DNA of 6,291 bases from Candidatus Krumholzibacteriia bacterium (lineage in GTDB: Bacteria; Krumholzibacteriota; Krumholzibacteriia; LZORAL124-64-63): contig JAOZJV010000230.1 of NCBI GenBank assembly GCA_029935695.1, forward strand, positions 1 through 6,291. Direction: 5' to 3'. Both the position numbers and the translations under genes were made by a program. This document shows positions 1-5,596 of the stretch, in pieces. The notes under the pieces were generated by a model, which made no database searches, was not told the DNA's origin, and saw only the letters and a program-made list of their open reading frames with translations. How positions within the stretch are numbered: the stretch's first letter is position 1; every line of letters begins with the position of its first letter.

Positions 1-114
1 GTGCGCTGGGAGGGGCACAATGAGCAAGGACTGGCTGCGGCTTCCGGTGTGTATTTTGTGCAACTGAAGGCCGGAAAAAATACTGCGGTTAGAAAGGTAA
101 CTTTGGTGCAGTAA
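1..114 (+). CDS. C-terminal end of a secreted protein with FlgD-like / type IX-style sorting tail (5' partial)
   Basis: The first frame is open from base 1 to a TAA at 112-114 and gives 37 residues starting VRWEGHNEQG and ending AVRKVTLVQ. The pattern W-E-G, then a G-x-x-A-A-SGVYF strand, then a basic R-K-x-TLV end, is the last part of the FlgD Ig-like / secretion-sorting domain found at the C-terminus of many exported proteins in FCB-type bacteria. It matches the end of the deiminase encoded at 2106-3464 (WDGTNNAGHSVPSGVYF ... RRMTLVR). The catalytic or binding part of the protein lies upstream of the window, so its function cannot be named. In related tails this domain directs export across the outer membrane or attachment to the surface; that role is inferred here. 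The initial GTG is almost certainly an internal Val codon. Confidence 0.8.
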   Translation: MRWEGHNEQGLAAASGVYFVQLKAGKNTAVRKVTLVQ

Positions 115-131
115 TATTTGAATAAACAAAG

Positions 132-182
132 CCTCGCCGGGGTAGTAGAATCAACAACGCCACTAACCAAACCCCGGCGAGG
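132..182 (+). promoter_or_regulatory. Perfect 12-bp inverted repeat enclosing the ribosome binding site of the DUF2207 gene
   Basis: The arm CCTCGCCGGGGT at 132-143 is exactly complementary to ACCCCGGCGAGG at 171-182, with a 27-base loop. The 3' arm ends in GAGG (179-182), six bases before the ATG at 189, so folding of the RNA would bury the Shine-Dalgarno of the downstream gene. The stem is very GC-rich, but no T-run follows on the plus strand (next bases AATATT), so it is not a textbook intrinsic terminator for the upstream gene. It could still stop or stabilise that transcript. A -10-like TAGAAT (146-151) lies in the loop; transcripts started from there would lack the 5' arm and leave the ribosome site free. 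No good -35 is visible for it. Confidence 0.6.
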
Positions 183-188
183 AATATT

Positions 189-2081
189 ATGAAAAAGCAG
201 CCAACGACGATCACTCAGCTGAAAAACCACTACAACGGGTACTTTTTCACTGCCATTTTATCCTTCCTTCTCTTGCTCCTGGTGCTTTTTTCCAGCACCC
301 AGGCCCTGGCCGGAAAAACCTATAAAATGAAAAAGGTCTCCATCGTTGCCGACCTTGCTGCCGATGGATCCATGACTGTGGCCGAAGAACGGACCTACCG
401 GTTCAAAGGTCGCTTCAAATATGCATTCCGAACCTTCCCGCTGGATTCCAGAATCAGTTATGAAAATTTCCAGGTCCTGGAAAATGGCCAGCCATACCAG
501 TTATCAGACAGCCAGGAACCGGGCACCTACACCGTCACCACTACGAATACGGAAACCGAAGTCCGGTGGTATTATCAGTCCCGCAACGAAACCAGAACCT
601 TCAAGCTCGAATACCAAGTCAATGATGCTGTTAAACGTCACCTGGACGGCGCCGTTCTGTATTACCAATTCATTGGTGATGATTTCCGCAAATCCACACA
701 ACAGGTAGACATCACCGTCAACCCGCCGGTGACTGTTGATCAATGGAAAATCCGACAATGGGCCCACGGGCCCTTGTGGGGAAACAGCGCCACCTCGGAC
801 CAAGGTGTTGTGTCGGCCACTTGTGAAAATCTTCCCAAGAAGCAGTTTTTCGAACTCCGGGTTCTTTATCCTGCCGAAATCTTCAGTGAAGCACCTCAAA
901 TATCCGGGTACATCGCCGGTGAAGTGACCACCGAAGAAAACGCCTGGGCTGAAGAAGCAAATCTGCGCCGTGAAGAAGCCCGGAACGATGCCGCTGCTCT
1001 GGAAAAAAGACAAAAAATCGGCCTGTGGGCCCTGCCTTTGCTGGTGGCCCTGGCTGCTGCCTGGTTCTTCCGCATTGCCATCCAGTACGGCACGCGGCCC
1101 ACCGTTCCAGCGGTGGCTTCATCATCGGCAGAAATCCCCTCGAATCTGCCTCCGGCCCTCGTTGGTTATTTGATTGGCGAAAGAGCCGTGGGGCCATCTG
1201 CCATGATGGCCACACTGATGGATTTGGCCCGGCGCGGATTTTTGGAATTCAGGGAAGAACATGAGCTGGGGAAAAATTTCCTGGGGCATGAAAAGTGGAA
1301 AACCAAACATTCCTGGTTGCTGAAAAACCTCCACTACCGGGAGCACCGCCACAGTCTGGCCGAATTTGAAGACATGCTCATCAAGTTCGTTTTCGAAGAC
1401 CTTGCCGATGCAAAGACAAACGGTTCGGCCATGGTCATTGTAGATCTGGAAACATTCAAAAAGAAGAAGTCCAAAGTGCAGAAATTTTTCAGCCTTTGGT
1501 CAAAAAAAGTCAAATCAGAAGCCGTGGGTTATGACTTCTTTGACCAGGAAAGTTTCAGAGGTCGCAACCAGGGAATGACGTTGGGAGCGATCATGCTGGT
1601 GTTGGCTATTCCCATGATTCCCGTGGTTCATGCGTTGGCCATTATTCCCGCAGTCGCCGGCATCATCATGATTATTGGGGCCAATGGTATTGTTCACCAC
1701 ACAAGTGAAGGCTTGATCCAGGAGAAACAATGGAAATCCCTGAAAACCTGGCTAAAGAAACAGGGATTCAAATCAGCTGAACCAGACTCGGTTTTGGAAT
1801 TTATCGAACCCTACTTCATTTATGGCGTGATCATGGGGATGTCGAAAAACCAGCTTGAGGGTCTTGGTGCGCTGATCCCGGCAAACCAGGGTGTTTATTA
1901 CATGCCGTGGTATCACCACAGTCAACACGAGGGTGGTTTAGCGGGGGGCGATTTTGGTGCCTCGTTTTCCACTGCAGTGGCCAGTGTCAACTCCGCAATG
2001 TCCAGTTCCACGGGTGCCGGCGGCGGTGCCAGTGGTGGTGGCGGTGGTGGAGCTGGTGGCGGTGGTGGCGGGGCCGGGTAA
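189..2081 (+). CDS. DUF2207 family membrane protein with glycine-rich C-terminus
   Basis: This 630-residue protein has the full layout of the DUF2207 family (predicted membrane proteins of unknown biochemical role). Residues 19-42 form a hydrophobic signal/anchor ending in AL-A-G. Residues about 45-235 are the extracytoplasmic beta-rich domain with the family-like start KKVSIVADLAADGSMTVAEE and the FKGRFKYAFRTFPL stretch. A charged, probably helical linker (245-275) leads to a membrane segment at about 277-297. A cytoplasmic region with LPPALVGYLIG ... MATLMDLARRGFLEF (320-354) follows, then a hydrophobic hairpin at about 464-500, and the conserved C-terminal part with WLKKQGF and EPYFIYGVIMGMSKN (543-554). 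The tail from 609 to the end is Gly/Ala/Ser only, also typical of the family. The start has GAGG at 179-182 and suitable spacing; no later start preserves the signal. Its 3' end faces the deiminase gene across 24 bases, with no clear terminator. The molecular function is not known. Confidence 0.88.
   Translation: MKKQPTTITQLKNHYNGYFFTAILSFLLLLLVLFSSTQALAGKTYKMKKVSIVADLAADGSMTVAEERTYRFKGRFKYAFRTFPLDSRISYENFQVLENGQPYQLSDSQEPGTYTVTTTNTETEVRWYYQSRNETRTFKLEYQVNDAVKRHLDGAVLYYQFIGDDFRKSTQQVDITVNPPVTVDQWKIRQWAHGPLWGNSATSDQGVVSATCENLPKKQFFELRVLYPAEIFSEAPQISGYIAGEVTTEENAWAEEANLRREEARNDAAALEKRQKIGLWALPLLVALAAAWFFRIAIQYGTRPTVPAVASSSAEIPSNLPPALVGYLIGERAVGPSAMMATLMDLARRGFLEFREEHELGKNFLGHEKWKTKHSWLLKNLHYREHRHSLAEFEDMLIKFVFEDLADAKTNGSAMVIVDLETFKKKKSKVQKFFSLWSKKVKSEAVGYDFFDQESFRGRNQGMTLGAIMLVLAIPMIPVVHALAIIPAVAGIIMIIGANGIVHHTSEGLIQEKQWKSLKTWLKKQGFKSAEPDSVLEFIEPYFIYGVIMGMSKNQLEGLGALIPANQGVYYMPWYHHSQHEGGLAGGDFGASFSTAVASVNSAMSSSTGAGGGASGGGGGGAGGGGGGAG
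2013..2078 (+). repeat. GGN low-complexity tract encoding the glycine-rich tail
   Basis: Twenty-two codons, almost all GGN with a few GCN and one AGT, encode a Gly/Ala/Ser tail that runs to the stop codon. The DNA is strongly G-rich on the plus strand, with many runs of two to four G. Such tails are usual in DUF2207 proteins, so the tract is likely genuine coding sequence, but tracts of this type can vary in length by slippage. Confidence 0.75.
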
Positions 2082-2105
2082 ACATGTGCAGTGCCGCCTG
2101 ACCAG

Positions 2106-3464
2106 TCACCGCACCAGTGTCATCCGACGCGTTTCATGCACCATATCTGCACGAAGTTTATAAAAGTAGACTCCAGACGGAACCGAGTGCCCCGCATTGT
2201 TGGTGCCATCCCAGATAACTTCATGATCACCAATTTCCAGCAAACCATCAAACAGATTGCGCACCAGACGACCACTCATGTTGTAGACAGCCAACTGGGC
2301 GCTTCCTGCGTTCACCATCTGAAAGCGAATCTGGGTCCGCGGGTTGAAGGGGTTTGGTTGGTTTTGATCCAGCAAACGTTGGGGTCCTGCCTGGGCCAGA
2401 TTCTCCACACCAGAGGCCGAACTTTCAAGTGGCTGGTCGTTGGTGACACAATGCACTCCGCCACCCCAGCGCCATAGCTCCAGGGTTTCCACCACATGAA
2501 CATCCCTTCCCGGGAAAAATCCTTCGATGCGGGCCCTGGCGGCATTGTCCCATTCGGGCACTCCGAAGCCTGTCGTGATGACTGCTCCGTTTACAACCAA
2601 CCAGTTGACGTAGATGGCTGCCAATGATTCTCCGTCATATTCAACATGGCCTGGAATATCAATGCGCTCGACCTGAAAGCCCGCGGCCTCGATAATTTCT
2701 GCGGCTTCTTCATAGACAAATGCTTCGGGGTCGTTCTGGTCCACGTAGCGAGCCACCGCCACCGTGTTTTCGTCGATGAAACGAGCGATGCCATCTGTGT
2801 GGCCACCAGTCAGATCCGTTGGTGGAGCACTCATGAGCCAAACCATGTTGGTGATGCCAAATGCATCGACGTATATGGCTTCCATCTCGGCCATGCTCAT
2901 GCCGGGGTTCCGATTACTTTGACAAGGCCATGAAGCGATCAGGGCACCGGCACCATTAAAATCAAGGTTCCCCCGCTCACAGACCAGATCATAACTCTGG
3001 CAGGGAACTCCCACCAGGGAGGCAATTTGACAGGGAATCGCATCATCATCATCCCATGGCGGATACTGCCCACCCCAGGCATCAAACACCCAGTCCTGAA
3101 CCTCCATGGAGCCATCAACCATGACCCAAACCGGCCCGTTATCCCGCAACCAGGCTGCGTTGTATGACATGATGTGCCAGGTAATATTGGCCAGAGGAAC
3201 CCCTCTGCCGAGCAGGTAGTTCTGGGCCTGTGTCCGGGCCGAGCTACTTCTGACAATGATGTTAACCGGTTCGTATTCCTGAAGCACATCGATGATGCTG
3301 CTGAAATTCGGTCGGTAAGATGTTTCATAGCCTTTGGGCCATTGCATCCAGGTGCCCGCGTGGGTTTCCCATTCTGCAGGAACTCTGGTTTGGGCTTTTG
3401 TCTCGGCTGCAAACATGGCGATAATCATCAGAACTAAAACAGGAATGACACGGGTCCGATGCAT
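2106..3464 (-). CDS. Exported agmatine deiminase / Porphyromonas-type peptidylarginine deiminase family protein with C-terminal sorting tail
   Basis: This 452-residue protein has a signal peptide (1-25: MHRTR, hydrophobic core, then ETKAQ) and a deiminase domain at about 26-350. The family active site is present: W105-x-R107-D108-NGPVW, the E163-x-G165-N166 loop, the G221-H222-T223-D224 motif, and the nucleophile C339 in GGGVHC. Family members hydrolyse a guanidinium group, turning agmatine into N-carbamoylputrescine plus ammonia, or peptidyl-arginine into citrulline. Export makes a cytosolic putrescine-pathway role less likely than action on external agmatine or peptides; this is inference. 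Residues about 364-452 form a FlgD-like Ig / sorting tail (NQPNPFNPRTQIRF ... WDGTNNAG ... SGVYFYKL ... RRMTLVR). Four cysteines (145, 155, 162, 181) besides C339 could form disulfides. R164 replaces the second residue of the usual EGG loop. A near-perfect Shine-Dalgarno supports the start. Divergent from the two-component operon. Confidence 0.9.
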   Translation of the reverse strand: MHRTRVIPVLVLMIIAMFAAETKAQTRVPAEWETHAGTWMQWPKGYETSYRPNFSSIIDVLQEYEPVNIIVRSSSARTQAQNYLLGRGVPLANITWHIMSYNAAWLRDNGPVWVMVDGSMEVQDWVFDAWGGQYPPWDDDDAIPCQIASLVGVPCQSYDLVCERGNLDFNGAGALIASWPCQSNRNPGMSMAEMEAIYVDAFGITNMVWLMSAPPTDLTGGHTDGIARFIDENTVAVARYVDQNDPEAFVYEEAAEIIEAAGFQVERIDIPGHVEYDGESLAAIYVNWLVVNGAVITTGFGVPEWDNAARARIEGFFPGRDVHVVETLELWRWGGGVHCVTNDQPLESSASGVENLAQAGPQRLLDQNQPNPFNPRTQIRFQMVNAGSAQLAVYNMSGRLVRNLFDGLLEIGDHEVIWDGTNNAGHSVPSGVYFYKLRADMVHETRRMTLVR

Positions 3465-3477
3465 GAGGTACCTCCTT
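3465..3477 (-). promoter_or_regulatory. Strong Shine-Dalgarno for the deiminase gene, embedded in a palindrome
   Basis: Read on the minus strand, AAGGAGGT (3477 down to 3470) lies five bases before the ATG at 3464 and fully supports this start. The ten bases at 3465-3474, GAGGTACCTC, are a perfect palindrome that overlaps both the Shine-Dalgarno and the spacer. It is too short and loop-free to fold within one RNA, so any role would be as a protein-binding site or dimer contact. Confidence 0.8.
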
Positions 3478-3490
3478 AAGGTTCGGAGAT

Positions 3491-3524
3491 GTTATCAGGC
3501 CAACCTGAAATCTACCTGACATCC
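3491..3524 (-). promoter_or_regulatory. Candidate activator-dependent promoter of the deiminase gene: tandem 11-bp direct repeat plus -10-like element
   Basis: On the plus strand ACCTGAAATCT (3503-3513) is followed directly by ACCTGACATCC (3514-3524), agreeing at 9 of 11 positions and in helical phase. OmpR/PhoB-family regulators bind as head-to-tail dimers to such half-sites with an 11-bp period. In the minus direction, GATAAC (3496 down to 3491) matches the -10 consensus at four of six positions, six bases downstream of the repeats and 13 bases before the Shine-Dalgarno. The repeats therefore occupy the -35 region, as in PhoB-type activated promoters. A small inverted repeat, TCAGG-CCAA-CCTGA (3495-3508), overlaps the site and could instead mark a dyad-type operator. 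The repeat is seen directly; the promoter and its regulator are inferred. Confidence 0.4.
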
Positions 3525-3578
3525 GCGAAACAATCTTTGCTGCGTCCATTATCCCTGGTGCCGATGTAATGCAACTCC

Positions 3579-3607
3579 TTGCAGAATCACCGATTCCCGA
3601 ATAAAGT
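3579..3607 (+). promoter_or_regulatory. Possible promoter of the two-component operon
   Basis: TTGCAG (3579-3584) and TAAAGT (3602-3607) are separated by 17 bases and resemble a weak sigma70-type pair, about 65 bases upstream of the regulator start. Between them lie alternating short half-sites: GAATC (3584-3588) and GATTC (3592-3596) form a dyad with a 3-base gap, and ATTC (3593-3596) with GAAT (3599-3602) form a second, overlapping dyad. A repressor or the regulator itself could bind there. All elements are short and promoter consensus in this lineage is uncertain, so this is a weak call. The rest of 3525-3660 shows nothing else I can support. Confidence 0.25.
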
Positions 3608-3660
3608 CGAACCACAGATTGGTCCTGGGCAACAACTCAACTTTTTTGCCCACGTTTCAT

Positions 3661-3667
3661 GGAAGGA
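3661..3667 (+). promoter_or_regulatory. Ribosome binding site that fixes the response regulator start
   Basis: GGAAGGA lies five bases before the ATG at 3673. This favours that ATG over the in-frame TTG at 3619, whose 18 extra residues precede the universal receiver-domain start MRILIVEDE and match nothing in the family. Confidence 0.75.
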
Positions 3668-3672
3668 TAGAA

Positions 3673-4347
3673 ATGCGGATTCTCATTGTCGAAGATGAAA
3701 AAGAACTCCGCGAAGCTATTGGACGGCGTCTGCGAGCCGCTGGCCACGCCGTTGATGAAGCGGGCAGTGGGCAGGTAGCTCATGAACTACTGGCTGTGCA
3801 CGACTATGCCATCCTCATCCTCGACCGCATGCTACCCGATGGCGACATCATTGAGCGTGTCATCCGGTGGCGAAACAAAGGCATCACCACACCCATTCTA
3901 TTTCTTACAGGTCGCGATTTGGTGGAGGAGCGCATCGAAGGTCTGCAGGCTGGTGCCGATGATTACCTCGTCAAACCATTTGCCATGGATGAACTCCTGG
4001 TGCGGGTGACCACCATTGCCCGGCGCGGGCCCGCCCCTACCCCCAGTGTGCTGCAAATCGCCGATGTGGAAATCAACTTCAGTCGGCGGGAAGTGCGGCG
4101 GCGGGAAGTTCTGATTCCTCTTCGCCCCAAGGAGCACGCACTGCTCGAACTGCTGGCCACAAGAATGGGTCGTGTGGTTTCCCGCACTGCCATTTTGGGT
4201 GCCTGCTGGGATGAAGAACACGAACCTCTTTCCAATGTGGACGAATCCCTGGTGGCTTCTCTGCGTCGAAAACTTGGCCAACCCAGTATCATCCGTACAG
4301 TTCGCGGATCAGGGTATATTCTGGAGGCACCAGACAGTGACAAGTAA
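3673..4347 (+). CDS. OmpR/PhoB-family (QseB/TctD-like) response regulator
   Basis: The 224-residue product is a DNA-binding response regulator, phosphorylated by the kinase encoded next to it. The receiver domain (1-118) begins MRILIVEDE with the acidic pocket E7/D8. It has the phospho-acceptor D51 (ILDRMLP), the switch T79 (LFLTGRD), the GLQAGADDYLVKPF stretch and the conserved K101. A winged-helix output domain (about 126-218) has the family pattern LRPKEHALLELLA, VVSRTAIL, VDESLVASLRRKL (recognition helix) and the C-terminal hairpin IIRTVRGSGYIL. Length and both domains are normal for the family. After D51 the usual MDGL reads GDII, a mild change away from the active site. The gene overlaps the kinase start by 11 bases, so translation is probably coupled. 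Its likely targets include its own divergent promoter region. Specific name (qseB, tctD, pmrA) cannot be assigned. Confidence 0.93.
   Translation: MRILIVEDEKELREAIGRRLRAAGHAVDEAGSGQVAHELLAVHDYAILILDRMLPDGDIIERVIRWRNKGITTPILFLTGRDLVEERIEGLQAGADDYLVKPFAMDELLVRVTTIARRGPAPTPSVLQIADVEINFSRREVRRREVLIPLRPKEHALLELLATRMGRVVSRTAILGACWDEEHEPLSNVDESLVASLRRKLGQPSIIRTVRGSGYILEAPDSDK
4323..4327 (+). promoter_or_regulatory. Ribosome binding site supporting a GTG start for the kinase
   Basis: GGAGG inside the end of the regulator gene precedes the GTG at 4337 by nine bases. The frame is open further upstream to an ATG at 4172, but those 55 residues lie wholly inside the regulator gene, are rich in Trp and Pro, and look like out-of-frame translation of its winged-helix domain. 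Confidence 0.65.
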
Positions 4348-5590
4348 CAGTTTGTCCACCACGAGCCTCCGTCGTCTTTATATTCTATTGAGTTTTGCCT
4401 GGGCTATTCTCTGGATATCGGGCATCGTCGTATTTGCCTCCATGGCTATTCAAATGGGCAGAGAGGCTTTCAAAATAGACTTGGATTCCGAACTCAGAGT
4501 TGCTGCCACAAGCACCTATGGCCTGGCATATTTTGACAACGATGGACAATTTATTGATGAAACTTTCCTTAAAGAACCCAGCTTGATTGAGAGTCCATTC
4601 GATATCTGGATTGTGGAACCAGGCGATTCAACAATTATCCACCTCGCACCGGATGAACCGCATTTCAGGGTCAATTCTCTTGATCAGTTGGCAAGGAATA
4701 TTGTCAGCTCCCAGGAAAGCATTTTCATTAATGGGATCGACGAAAATAATCACCCTTATCGCATCCACGCCATTGCTACTTATGATGAGAATGAATACGA
4801 AATTGCCCGAGCCGCCATTATCGTATTGGCCGATCCCGCACCTGTTTTTGCTGCCCAGCGAAACTTCACCCACAAGCTTATCCTGCTGGCTTTTACCATC
4901 GGCGCGGTGGGTCTTGTGGTGGGTGTCGGATTGGCGCGGTGGGCCTTGCGCCCCCTGGCCGCATCCTTTCGTGAACGAGAGCGCTTTCTTGCCCTCACCG
5001 CCCACGAACTCCGCGGTCCCGTTGCCGCTTTGCAGGGAGTTACAGAATCCGCCTCGGCGGGCGACGAAAGCCCTGACTCGGCGTTCAACCGCATAGTTCC
5101 CCTGGTCAACCGTACGGTCCGGATTGTGGATGAGCTTCTGCTCTTTGCCCGTCTTGATGTCAGCAATGCACGCATCGAGCCTGAACAGTTTCGCCTCGAT
5201 TTGCTCTCCGAAACATGTCTTCCTGAAGATTCGCCCATCCAGTTTGAAGCCCAGGAAACCGTGGTCAATGCCGACCCTCGCCTGGTCAAGGTTGTGATCC
5301 GAAATCTGATCGAAAATGCCGTCAAGCACAGTGGCTGCACTCTCGAATCCATCCGGGTTTCTGTGCGCGACGGAATGGTCCAGGTCGATGATGCAGGACA
5401 GGGATTCCCGGATCATATACTTGCCCTCGACCAGGAATTTTCTCCTGCCCCATCCCGCGACGGATCAGGTCTCGGCCTGGCCATTGTCCGTTTGATTGCT
5501 CAACTTCATGGTGGACATCTTCAACTGGAAAATCTGCCCAACGGTGGGGGTCGTGCTATTTTTCAAATTTCCCGATCACGCGTCAGTTAA
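4337..5590 (+). CDS. Membrane sensor histidine kinase (HisKA/HATPase_c) without HAMP domain
   Basis: From the GTG start the protein has 417 residues. Two membrane segments (about 13-36 and 179-201) flank a periplasmic sensor region of some 140 residues with no recognised fold; its overall plan resembles TctE/QseC-type kinases. The H-box LTAHELRGP carries the phospho-acceptor H223, followed by the second dimerisation helix (about 251-273). The ATPase domain has the N-box VIRNLIENAVKHS (N323, N327), the G1 box VDDAGQG (D352, G354, G356) and the G2 box DGSGLGLAIV (376-380), with a short ATP lid between them. Only about 20 residues separate the second membrane helix from H223, leaving no room for a HAMP domain. 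G227 replaces the Thr/Asn normally found four residues after the His. The kinase phosphorylates the regulator encoded just upstream. Its stop lies six bases from the stop of the converging propeller gene. The input signal is unknown. Confidence 0.9.
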   Translation: MTSNSLSTTSLRRLYILLSFAWAILWISGIVVFASMAIQMGREAFKIDLDSELRVAATSTYGLAYFDNDGQFIDETFLKEPSLIESPFDIWIVEPGDSTIIHLAPDEPHFRVNSLDQLARNIVSSQESIFINGIDENNHPYRIHAIATYDENEYEIARAAIIVLADPAPVFAAQRNFTHKLILLAFTIGAVGLVVGVGLARWALRPLAASFRERERFLALTAHELRGPVAALQGVTESASAGDESPDSAFNRIVPLVNRTVRIVDELLLFARLDVSNARIEPEQFRLDLLSETCLPEDSPIQFEAQETVVNADPRLVKVVIRNLIENAVKHSGCTLESIRVSVRDGMVQVDDAGQGFPDHILALDQEFSPAPSRDGSGLGLAIVRLIAQLHGGHLQLENLPNGGGRAIFQISRSRVS

Positions 5591-5596
5591 ATTTCT

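Noticed and set aside
132..182. Classical rho-independent terminator
   Set aside because: The stem is strong, but the plus strand lacks a following T-run and the loop is long (27 bases). I therefore call it a regulatory inverted repeat and keep termination as an alternative.
504..1013. A 169-codon minus-strand open frame inside the DUF2207 gene
   Set aside because: It is opposite a well-conserved DUF2207 extracytoplasmic domain and has no motif or convincing ribosome site of its own.
2013..2078. G-rich tract as a G-quadruplex or regulatory repeat array
   Set aside because: Glycine-rich tails are a normal feature of the DUF2207 family, so GGN codons explain the base pattern. Nothing further is needed.
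3619..3672. TTG start adding 18 residues to the response regulator
   Set aside because: Receiver domains begin at MRILIVEDE, and the ATG at 3673 has a well-placed GGAAGGA ribosome site.
4172..4336. N-terminal extension of the kinase from an ATG at 4172
   Set aside because: It lies entirely within the regulator gene in another frame, yields a Trp/Pro-rich non-family sequence, and a GTG with GGAGG upstream explains the start better.
4628..5416. A 262-codon open frame on the minus strand opposite the histidine kinase gene
   Set aside because: The plus strand carries complete H, N, G1 and G2 boxes. The opposite frame has no recognisable domain and is a shadow of coding bias.
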